From a bacterium (lineage in GTDB: Bacteria; Patescibacteriota; Minisyncoccia; RBG-13-40-8-A): a stretch of DNA of 10,346 bases. How positions within the stretch are numbered: position 1 is the stretch's first letter; every line of letters begins with the position of its first letter. The stretch is from NCBI GenBank assembly GCA_030692145.1, contig JAUYCU010000043.1, positions 1 through 10,346 on the forward strand. Direction: 5' to 3'. Made by a program: the position numbers and the translations under genes. Of this stretch, positions 1 to 4,657 are shown one piece after another. The notes under the pieces were generated by a model. That model saw only the letters and a list, made by a program, of their open reading frames with translations. It did no database searches and had not been told where the DNA came from.

Positions 1-1277
1 CTTTTAGGCTCAATGGAAATATAAATAACCGGTTCGGGAAAAGTAATTCTTTCCAGAACAATCGGATTTTCCGGATCGCATAATGTGTCGCCGGTGGTTG
101 TATCTTTTAGGCCGACAGCCGCACCGATTTCTCCGGCATAAATTTCTTTTACGTCCTCTCTGTTATTCGCGTGCATTCTTAAAATTCTGCCGATTCGTTC
201 TTTTTGTCCGCTGATTGAATTTAAAACATAGGAACCGGCTTCCAATTTTCCCGAATAAACACGAAAATAGGTTAAGCTTCCGACATAAGGATCGCTGGCA
301 ACCTTAAAGGCCAAAGCCGAAAAAGGAGCGCTGTCGGATATTTCCCGGGTAACGGGTTTCTCTGTTTTCGTATCGATTCCCTCCACTGCCGGCAAGTCAA
401 CCGGAGAGGGTAAATAATAAATAATCGCGTCGATTAAAAGCTGTATTGCTATATTATGCAAAGCTGCTCCGCAAAAAATCGGCACCAGTTTATAGTTTAT
501 AGTTGCCTGACGCAGAGTCTTTCTCAGTTCTTCGACATCGATTTCTTTTCCTTCCAGGTATTTTTGCGTTAATTCGTCATTCTGTTCGACGATTTTCTCA
601 ATCAGTTCGTGCCTGTATTTTTCCGCGTCAGCCTTCAATTCTTCGGGAATTTCTTTCTCGAGAACCTGTTCTCCGTTTTTACCTTCGAAATAATAAGCTT
701 TCTTTGTCAGCAAATCAACAACTCCTTTATGCTCATTTTCCAGTCCGATAGGAAGATGCATTCTTACTGCGTTTGGGGTTAGCCTTTCCAATATCGAGGC
801 AAAACTTTTTTCGAAACTTGCCCCAAGTCTGTCCATTTTATTTATGAAACCGATTCTCGGAACATTGAATTTGTCCGCCTGATGCCAAACTGTTTCCGAT
901 TGCGGCTCAACTCCCGCGACTCCGTCAAAAATAACCGCTGCTCCGTCCAATACGCGCAAAGATCTTTGTACTTCGGCGGTAAAATCAATATGACCGGGCG
1001 TATCGATAATATTTATACGATATTCCTTTTTAACTTCTTTTTTTAGATATTCTCCCGGAGTCCAAAAACAAGTAGTGGCAGCGGAAGTAATAGTAATTCC
1101 CCGTTCTCTTTCCTGCTCCATCCAGTCCATAATCGCCGCTCCTTCATGAACTTCGCCGATTTTATGGGATATTCCCGTATAAAAAAGCACCCGTTCGGAA
1201 ACGGTTGTTTTCCCGGCATCAATATGGGCGATAAAACCAATATCTCGATTTTTTTCAATTGGATATTCTCGTGACAT
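1..1277 (-). CDS. fusA: Elongation factor G, N-terminal 425 residues (cut by window start)
   Basis: Translocation GTPase that moves tRNAs and mRNA through the ribosome and helps recycle ribosomes; cytosolic. The minus-strand reading frame is open from the ATG at 1277 to the window edge. The G-domain motifs are all present: AHIDAGKTT at 17-25 (G1), RERGITI at 58-64 (switch I/G2), DTPGH at 92-96 (G3), NKMD at 146-149 (G4) and a CGAAL stretch near 269-273 (G5). Domain II follows at about 310-400 and the frame runs off the window at the start of domain III; full EF-G is about 700 residues, so roughly the last 270 are outside. It starts 4 nt after the rpsG stop with no clear Shine-Dalgarno, so translation is probably coupled to rpsG. 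It is third in the rpsL-rpsG-fusA order of the str operon. Very sure of identity. Confidence 0.97.
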   Translation of the reverse strand, partial: MSREYPIEKNRDIGFIAHIDAGKTTVSERVLFYTGISHKIGEVHEGAAIMDWMEQERERGITITSAATTCFWTPGEYLKKEVKKEYRINIIDTPGHIDFTAEVQRSLRVLDGAAVIFDGVAGVEPQSETVWHQADKFNVPRIGFINKMDRLGASFEKSFASILERLTPNAVRMHLPIGLENEHKGVVDLLTKKAYYFEGKNGEQVLEKEIPEELKADAEKYRHELIEKIVEQNDELTQKYLEGKEIDVEELRKTLRQATINYKLVPIFCGAALHNIAIQLLIDAIIYYLPSPVDLPAVEGIDTKTEKPVTREISDSAPFSALAFKVASDPYVGSLTYFRVYSGKLEAGSYVLNSISGQKERIGRILRMHANNREDVKEIYAGEIGAAVGLKDTTTGDTLCDPENPIVLERITFPEPVIYISIEPK

Positions 1278-1281
1278 ATGA

Positions 1282-1752
1282 TTACCAGGCAAAATGCGCA
1301 AAAGCACGATTGGCTTCGGCAACCTTATGCGTATCTTCTTTTTTCTTTACCGCGTCACCTATATTATTGTATGCATCGGTCAATTCTTTGGCCAGTTTTT
1401 CCGCCATTTTTGCTCCTTTTTTCTTTCTTGAAACACTAATAATCCAGCGTATTGCCAATGCCTCTCTTCTCTTACCCTTCACCTCATAGGGAACTTGATA
1501 ATTGGCTCCACCAACTCTTCTTGATTTCACTTCCAGTAAGGGAGAGGTGTTTTTTATTGCTTCTTCCAAAACTTCCAATAAATTTTCTTTTTTGAGGTTT
1601 TTACCCGCGACTTCCAGTGCAGAATAAAAAACACTTTGTGCGGTCGATTTTTTACCCCCTTCCATCATTTTATTGATGAATTTGGCCACCAAAACACTCC
1701 CGTATTTCGGGTCCGGGTTCGGTTCTCTTTTGAATGTTTTTTTTCTTCTCAT
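1282..1752 (-). CDS. rpsG: 30S ribosomal protein S7
   Basis: Primary 16S rRNA-binding protein that nucleates assembly of the 30S head and lies near the E site. The 156-residue length is typical of bacterial S7. It has the family start ([19 protein letters not shown]), the GGKKSTAQ segment, the [15 protein letters not shown] beta-ribbon near 77-91 that contacts mRNA and the E-site tRNA, and the C-terminal [15 protein letters not shown] helix and tail. It starts 9 nt after the rpsL stop and ends 4 nt before fusA, as in a normal str operon. In E. coli S7 represses its own operon by binding the rpsL-rpsG spacer. Here that spacer is only 9 nt, so the same mechanism is unlikely (inference). Confidence 0.97.
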   Translation of the reverse strand: MRRKKTFKREPNPDPKYGSVLVAKFINKMMEGGKKSTAQSVFYSALEVAGKNLKKENLLEVLEEAIKNTSPLLEVKSRRVGGANYQVPYEVKGKRREALAIRWIISVSRKKKGAKMAEKLAKELTDAYNNIGDAVKKKEDTHKVAEANRAFAHFAW

Positions 1753-1761
1753 CGACTTAAA

Positions 1762-2214
1762 TTAGGCTTCTTTTTTAGCCCCGCCACTATCTTTTTTGGC
1801 TACGCCGCTGTCTTTTTTAGCGCCATATTTCGATCTTTGCTGTTTTCTACCGTCTACTCCGCCAGCGTCCAAAACACCGCGCACGATATGATATCTTACG
1901 CCAGGCAAGTCCTTTACTCTTCCGCCACGAATTACCACTATCGAGTGTTCTTGAAGATTATGTCCTTCGCCGGGAATGTAGGCGGTTACCTCCATTCCGT
2001 TAGTCAGCCTCACTCTGGCAACTTTTCTCAGTGCAGAATTCGGTTTTTTTGGCGTAGTGGTGTAAACTTTAACACAAACACCCCTTTTGAATGGAGAAAA
2101 AGACTTTATCGGACGATTTTTAGGTACATTAAATCCCCGCCTTAAGGCTGGCGTTTTTGGCTTGCTTTTACTTATCTTTCTTGGATTTTTGATTAATTGA
2201 TGGATTGTAGGCAT
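1762..2214 (-). CDS. rpsL: 30S ribosomal protein S12, with internal insertion and repeated Lys-rich tail
   Basis: Decoding-centre protein that monitors codon-anticodon pairing. The core is fully conserved: [13 protein letters not shown] start, [13 protein letters not shown] at 52-64 (loop with the streptomycin-linked lysine, wild-type Lys), [10 protein letters not shown], and [13 protein letters not shown] with the Asp that is methylthiolated in other bacteria. At 150 residues it is longer than E. coli S12 (124). About 15 extra residues, rich in Arg/Lys/Pro/Ser, sit between PAL (22-24) and KRGVC (43-47). The C-terminus carries a 7-residue repeat: AKKDSGV (132-138), AKKDSGG (139-145), AKKEA (146-150). 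It is the first gene of the str operon. A promoter-like sequence lies about 50-80 nt upstream. The Shine-Dalgarno before the ATG is weak (AAGAA). Confidence 0.97.
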   Translation of the reverse strand: MPTIHQLIKNPRKISKSKPKTPALRRGFNVPKNRPIKSFSPFKRGVCVKVYTTTPKKPNSALRKVARVRLTNGMEVTAYIPGEGHNLQEHSIVVIRGGRVKDLPGVRYHIVRGVLDAGGVDGRKQQRSKYGAKKDSGVAKKDSGGAKKEA

Positions 2215-2263
2215 ATTTCTTGTTATTAATAAACTCTCCCAACGCGGTTGAGATTATTTTTAA

Positions 2264-2292
2264 AAGATAACAATTATTTAAGATTTAGTCAA
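2264..2292 (-). promoter_or_regulatory. Candidate sigma-70-type promoter of the str operon
   Basis: On the minus strand TTGACT (2287-2292, five of six to the -35 consensus) is followed after exactly 17 nt by TATCTT (2264-2269, four of six to the -10 consensus). Transcription would begin near 2257 and give an rpsL leader of about 40 nt in an AT-rich stretch. The position between the tRNA locus and rpsL fits a separate promoter for rpsL-rpsG-fusA. It is read by eye from consensus matches only. Confidence 0.5.
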
Positions 2293-2339
2293 ACAAATCG
2301 GGCCTACGCCACGACGAAGCGGGCTACAGCCTCGCGAAG

Positions 2340-2385
2340 TCGGGGTGCCGAGAATTGAACTCGGGCCACACCCACCCCAAGCCCC
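2340..2385 (-). pseudogene. 3' fragment of a proline-type tRNA (T-arm and acceptor strand intact, rest broken)
   Basis: The minus strand reads a perfect T-arm (CCGAG stem, TTCAATT loop, CTCGG; 2348-2364), then acceptor strand CACCCCG (2341-2347) and discriminator A (2340). Upstream is a four-base variable region and an anticodon-loop-like TTGGGGT (2374-2380) as in the neighbouring tRNA-Pro(GGG). The anticodon stem cannot form, because GGGGC faces GGGTG, and no D-arm or matching 5' acceptor strand lies where it should. The only visible partner for CACCCCG is CGGGGTG at 2554-2560, on the far side of the intact tRNA. Read as the 3' remnant of a disrupted or duplicated tRNA-Pro. No CCA is encoded. 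Confidence 0.7.
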
Positions 2386-2403
2386 GCATCAAAATCACTA
2401 TAT

Positions 2404-2474
2404 TCGGGATACCCGGAATTGAACCGGGGCTACGCCCACCCCAAGGGCGCGGACTACCACTATCCGATATCCCG
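2404..2474 (-). tRNA. tRNA-Pro (anticodon GGG)
   Basis: A complete 71-nt cloverleaf on the minus strand. The acceptor stem CGGGATA (2468-2474) pairs perfectly with TATCCCG (2405-2411). The D-arm is GGAT-AGTGGTA-GTCC with A14, G18G19 and A21. The anticodon stem CGCCC/GGGCG encloses loop TTGGGGT with U33 and anticodon GGG (2440-2442). The variable loop has 4 nt and the T-arm is CCCGG-TTCAATT-CCGGG. C1-G72, A73 and G35-G36 are the known proline identity elements of bacterial tRNA-Pro, and all are present. Position 9 is C, which is uncommon. CCA is not encoded, so it must be added after transcription. It lies between rpmB and rpsL on their strand, embedded between two fragments of another Pro-type tRNA, and may be processed from an rpmB readthrough transcript. 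Confidence 0.94.
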
Positions 2475-2481
2475 GCAATTG

Positions 2482-2529
2482 ATACGGGATAAAGGTGCGT
2501 ATTTACCCCGTACGGTCGCCGAAGGCGAC
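2482..2529 (-). ncRNA. Two adjacent RNA hairpins between rpmB and tRNA-Pro
   Basis: On the minus strand a 12-bp stem (2502-2513 with 2482-2493) encloses an 8-nt loop, TACGCACC. Its two non-Watson-Crick pairs are G-U wobbles on the minus strand but A-C mismatches on the plus strand, which favours a minus-strand transcript. Immediately 5' of it, in transcription order, is a perfect 6-bp hairpin GTCGCC/GGCGAC with a 3-nt loop (2515-2529). Neither is followed by a U-run, so they do not look like terminators. They occupy most of the gap between the tRNA 5' fragment and the intact tRNA. Function unknown; possibly a processing signal or part of an element inserted in the tRNA. Confidence 0.45.
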
Positions 2530-2539
2530 TCGTTCAGGG

Positions 2540-2560
2540 CTGCCGCTATACTACACCCCG
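2540..2560 (-). pseudogene. 5' fragment of a proline-type tRNA (acceptor strand and partial D-arm)
   Basis: On the minus strand CGGGGTG (2554-2560) is followed by TA and GTATAGCGGCAGC, which looks like tRNA positions 1 to about 22: acceptor strand, U8, and a D-arm with a GG in the loop. The D-stem cannot close and the sequence then turns into unrelated hairpins. The acceptor strand is exactly complementary to CACCCCG at 2341-2347, about 210 nt downstream, and C1/G72 is the proline pattern. It begins only 4 nt after the rpmB stop. Read as the 5' remnant of the tRNA whose 3' end is at 2340; it could also be an independent decayed copy. Confidence 0.6.
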
Positions 2561-2564
2561 TAAA

Positions 2565-2753
2565 TTATTTTTTATTTCCCATTTTCTTAATACATTTAGT
2601 ACAGGCCTTCACACGTTTTCCGTTGGCCAATTTTACCCATTGCAAATTTGGGTATTTCCTTTTTTTTATGGTAGGATTATACTTACTCCTCAGCTTTTTT
2701 CTGACTGTCGCCATAATCGATTTTTTGTCACATATTTCGCAAATTCTGCTCAT
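2565..2753 (-). CDS. rpmB: 50S ribosomal protein L28, zinc-ribbon type
   Basis: A small structural protein of the large subunit, 62 residues. CEIC at 5-8 and CTKC at 51-54 form the two halves of a four-cysteine zinc ribbon, as in the C+ form of L28. KKRKYPNLQWVKLANGKRVKACTKC matches the family core in which PNLQ precedes a basic beta-hairpin. The usual GN..SHS segment after the first Cys pair is not recognisable here (MATVRKKLRSKYNP instead). The length is typical. It is divergent from the M50 protease gene, with 71 bp between starts, and lies upstream of the tRNA locus and str operon on the same strand. No Shine-Dalgarno is visible before the ATG, as for most genes here. Confidence 0.9.
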   Translation of the reverse strand: MSRICEICDKKSIMATVRKKLRSKYNPTIKKRKYPNLQWVKLANGKRVKACTKCIKKMGNKK

Positions 2754-2824
2754 ATTTTACGATTCAATTAGGAATTAATGGATTAACTTAAAAAATATCA
2801 TATATTTATTTTTTTAGCAAATAA
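2754..2824. promoter_or_regulatory. Divergent AT-rich intergenic region (rpmB / M50 protease)
   Basis: These 71 bp separate two divergent start codons, so they must hold promoters or leaders for both genes if neither is read from elsewhere. The stretch is almost entirely A/T, with TATGAT- and TATATTT-like sequences on either strand. Many weak -10 matches are possible and no convincing -35/-10 pair stands out. No palindrome or ribosome binding site is seen for either gene. Confidence 0.4.
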
Positions 2825-3454
2825 ATGGACCCGATTCTAATTCTAATTCAGATTGCCATTCTTCTGATGTCGGTAGTGATTCACGAAGTTTCCCACGGAC
2901 TGATGGCAAATTACTTGGGCGACCCAACGGCAAAATACGCGGGAAGATTAAGCCTGAACCCATTAAAGCACTTAGATTTATGGGGTTCTTTTTTAATTCC
3001 GCTTTTTCTCTTGATGTTTAACTCTCCGTTTCTTTTCGGTTATGCGAAGCCTGTTCCTTATAATCCGCATAATTTAAAAAATAAAAAATGGGGGCCGGCA
3101 ATGGTTGCCGCAGCCGGCCCACTTTCAAATTTGGTTATTGTTTTGATTTTCGGACTAACGCTTAGATTTCTACCGATTGGCGGCTCGCCGTATATCGACA
3201 ATTTGATTAAAATATTCATATATATAGTAATTCTCAATCTGGTATTGGCTGTATTCAACGCAATGCCCATACCGCCACTCGATGGTTCAAAAATAATTTC
3301 CGCTGTTCTCCCTTATCGATACCAATCAATAATCGCGGGAATGGAAAAATACGGAATGATTCTGGTTTTGTTTTTTGTGTTTTTTCTTTTTCAATTTATT
3401 TCTCCAGTTATTCTCTGGCTTTTTAAAATTATTGTCGGCTCGCGCTTTATTTAG
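2825..3454 (+). CDS. Site-2 protease family (M50) intramembrane zinc metalloprotease
   Basis: A polytopic membrane protease that cleaves substrates within the membrane. The 209-residue length matches the minimal single-domain S2P form without PDZ or CBS domains. The HExxH zinc motif is HEVSH at 20-24, inside the first membrane segment (about 4-25). The third zinc ligand motif is NAMPIPPLDG at 145-154, with Asp153. Between them lie the family's GPAM...AAAGPLSNL helix (about 90-110) and other hydrophobic segments at 54-73, 125-145 and 170-205. The substrate cannot be told: no anti-sigma factor or sigma factor gene is adjacent. The ATG at 2825 is the first in frame and places the HExxH at the usual depth. 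It stands alone on the plus strand, divergent from rpmB. Confidence 0.92.
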   Translation: MDPILILIQIAILLMSVVIHEVSHGLMANYLGDPTAKYAGRLSLNPLKHLDLWGSFLIPLFLLMFNSPFLFGYAKPVPYNPHNLKNKKWGPAMVAAAGPLSNLVIVLIFGLTLRFLPIGGSPYIDNLIKIFIYIVILNLVLAVFNAMPIPPLDGSKIISAVLPYRYQSIIAGMEKYGMILVLFFVFFLFQFISPVILWLFKIIVGSRFI

Positions 3455-3456
3455 TA

Positions 3457-3485
3457 TTGCAAAATTATTTCCCTTGTGCTAAATT
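3457..3485 (+). promoter_or_regulatory. Candidate promoter for the 66-aa ORF
   Basis: TTGCAA (3457-3462) and TAAATT (3480-3485) are separated by exactly 17 nt, each matching four of six consensus positions. The start would be near 3492, giving a leader of about 98 nt that contains a small hairpin (TGCTC/GAGCA, 3492-3504) and the two repeat units. It is weak evidence, by consensus matching only. The small gene could instead be read through from the M50 gene. Confidence 0.35.
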
Positions 3486-3513
3486 AAAATCTGCTCTTTG
3501 AGCAAATTTAAAA

Positions 3514-3572
3514 GCCCACCTACGCATAAAGCTTCGGCAGGGCACCCTCCTACGCATAGAGCTACGGAAGGG
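3514..3572 (+). repeat. Two 30-nt-period palindrome-like repeats in the leader of the 66-aa ORF
   Basis: Two 24-nt units at 3519-3542 and 3549-3572 are 21/24 identical and lie exactly 30 nt apart. Both start CCTACGCATA and end in a GGG run. Each unit has CCC-type ends before and GGG after, so it can fold back weakly: ACCCT at 3544-3548 pairs with AGGGT at 3569-3573. The style matches GC-rich intergenic repeats that I recall from CPR genomes (recollection, not a search). They separate the M50 gene from the small ORF and would be in the latter's 5' UTR. Confidence 0.6.
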
Positions 3573-3578
3573 TAAAAA

Positions 3579-3585
3579 AGGAGGT
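3579..3585 (+). promoter_or_regulatory. Strong Shine-Dalgarno of the 66-aa ORF
   Basis: AGGAGGT lies 4 nt before the ATG at 3590, which fixes the start of the small gene. It is the only near-perfect anti-16S match before a start codon in this window. A perfectly complementary CCTCCT sits upstream in the same leader at 3546-3551. Confidence 0.85.
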
Positions 3586-3589
3586 AAAA

Positions 3590-3790
3590 ATGAGTGATGG
3601 AATTAAATTCATTGAAGAGCTGGAAAGAATGGATTGCGAAACAATGACAATCCAGTATGAGGAGCACGGCGCTCCTAAAGAATTTCCCGGCCCCAAGAAA
3701 GAAGTTATCGCACTCTACAAAAAAATCTTGCGCAATCCCAAAACAATGAAATTCATCGGAATCGATCACCCTCGAAAAACAGCCACGTAG
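3590..3790 (+). CDS. Hypothetical 66-aa protein
   Basis: I do not recognise this protein. It is 66 residues, hydrophilic, with no membrane segment or signal peptide, so probably cytosolic. It has two Cys-poor halves: an acidic start (MSDGIKFIEELERMDCETM), then a Gly/Pro-rich turn (GAPKEFPGPKKE, about 27-38), then a helical Lys-rich stretch (VIALYKKILRNPKTMKF). Evidence that it is real: a near-perfect Shine-Dalgarno at ideal spacing, a plausible promoter, and a terminator hairpin that begins within its last codons. The stop TAG (3788-3790) is in the hairpin loop. It could be a small regulatory or RNA/DNA-binding protein of the lineage, but nothing in the sequence shows this. Confidence 0.75.
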   Translation: MSDGIKFIEELERMDCETMTIQYEEHGAPKEFPGPKKEVIALYKKILRNPKTMKFIGIDHPRKTAT

Positions 3791-3808
3791 GTGGCTGTTT
3801 TATTTTTT
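3776..3808. terminator. Bidirectional terminator shared by the 66-aa ORF and the nrdD-comEC operon
   Basis: A perfect 11-bp stem (3776-3786 with 3791-3801) around loop GTAG is flanked by A-runs on the left and T-runs on the right. It can therefore end transcription in both directions between the convergent genes. The stem core is CAGCCAC/GTGGCTG. It contains the stop codon of the plus-strand ORF (loop, 3788-3790) and part of the stop codon of the minus-strand metallo-beta-lactamase gene (3800-3802). Confidence 0.88.
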
Positions 3809-4657
3809 AATCTCGAAACTTAAACCATCACTAAAAATCTTTATGTCCCCATCCTTTCCGGTTTGAAGAATATTCAGATTTTTTAATCTCTCTAAAACCT
3901 CCTGGTGTGGATGGCCATAACTATTATCTTTCCCGACTTCGATCACCGCCAAAATCGCATTAACCGCCCTAAGAAATGCGTCACTGGTCGATGTCTTGCT
4001 GCCGTGATGCGCGATTTTTAAAATATCCGAATTCAAATTAACGCCCGCAGAAATTAATTTATTCTCCGCGCTTTTCTCGATATCGCCGGTAAATAGTGCC
4101 TCAAAATTGCCATAAACCAATTGGCTCACAATAGAATTATTATTGGTGTCCGATAATTTTTTGCCAGCTAAGTTTTCAAAAGGATATATAATATTTACAT
4201 TTATATTATCACCTAAATCAATTATTCCGCCTGCCTTAGCGATAAAAACCGGAATTCTTTTTTCTTCCAAAAGACCAATCCATTCTTTATATTCTTGCGT
4301 ATCTCTGATAATGCCGGTAGTGATGACTGCGCCGACATTATAACGTTTCAAAACCTCAATTAAACCATTAAGGTGATCGGTTTCCGGATGGGTCAAAATA
4401 ACCAAATCGATATATCGGTCGTAAAAAGGCATTGCTCTTCCCAGTTTTTCCAAAACCGACATGTCCGGACCACCGTCAATCAAAATCTGTTGTCTCTGGG
4501 GCGTTTCGATAAATTCCGCATCGCCTTGGCCAACATCAAAAAATTCCATCTTTAAAAATTTCCCGCTTTCTTGGGTAAAAACAAAAACCCAGACAACGAT
4601 TGTCGTTAAGAACAAAAAAATCAGAAAGCCAATCTTTTGCTTCTTTTGAATAACCAT
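3800..4657 (-). CDS. ComEC/Rec2-type metallo-beta-lactamase-fold protein, membrane-anchored
   Basis: Likely the nuclease-like or hydrolase half of the ComEC DNA-uptake system, here a separate 285-residue protein. An N-terminal membrane segment (about 9-28) is followed by the ComEC MBL start FFDVGQGDAEFIETP (39-53), LIDGGP (59-64), metal motif HPETDH (90-95), TGD (190-192) and AHHGSKTS (216-223). The classical HxDxDH reads H-P-E-T-D-H, with Glu at the first acidic position. The start at 4657 is chosen because GGA lies 6 nt upstream and the membrane segment follows directly; upstream ATGs in frame run through the comEC membrane gene. It overlaps comEC by 37 bp in another frame, so translation is coupled. 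It is the last gene of the operon. The substrate, DNA or otherwise, cannot be told from sequence. Confidence 0.9.
   Translation of the reverse strand: MVIQKKQKIGFLIFLFLTTIVVWVFVFTQESGKFLKMEFFDVGQGDAEFIETPQRQQILIDGGPDMSVLEKLGRAMPFYDRYIDLVILTHPETDHLNGLIEVLKRYNVGAVITTGIIRDTQEYKEWIGLLEEKRIPVFIAKAGGIIDLGDNINVNIIYPFENLAGKKLSDTNNNSIVSQLVYGNFEALFTGDIEKSAENKLISAGVNLNSDILKIAHHGSKTSTSDAFLRAVNAILAVIEVGKDNSYGHPHQEVLERLKNLNILQTGKDGDIKIFSDGLSFEIKK

Noticed and set aside
503..751. 82-aa plus-strand ORF
   Set aside because: It is antisense to fusA, whose frame is continuous and fully conserved here.
1636..2145. 169-aa plus-strand ORF over rpsL-rpsG
   Set aside because: It is antisense to two highly conserved ribosomal protein genes, and its translation has no recognisable protein features.
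2340..2411. A second functional tRNA-Pro at the 3' fragment
   Set aside because: The anticodon stem does not pair, the D-arm is not formed and the local 5' acceptor position does not match CACCCCG. Only the T-arm and 3' acceptor strand are good.
2419..2778. 119-aa plus-strand ORF over the tRNA and rpmB
   Set aside because: It runs antisense through an intact tRNA gene and rpmB.
3519..3572. CRISPR array
   Set aside because: There are only two units, with 6 nt between the 24-nt repeats, no real spacers and no cas genes.
4621..4657. Frameshift or sequencing error splitting comEC
   Set aside because: The upstream protein ends naturally after its last helix, and the downstream one has its own ribosome site, start and membrane anchor. 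A natural split is simpler, though not proven.
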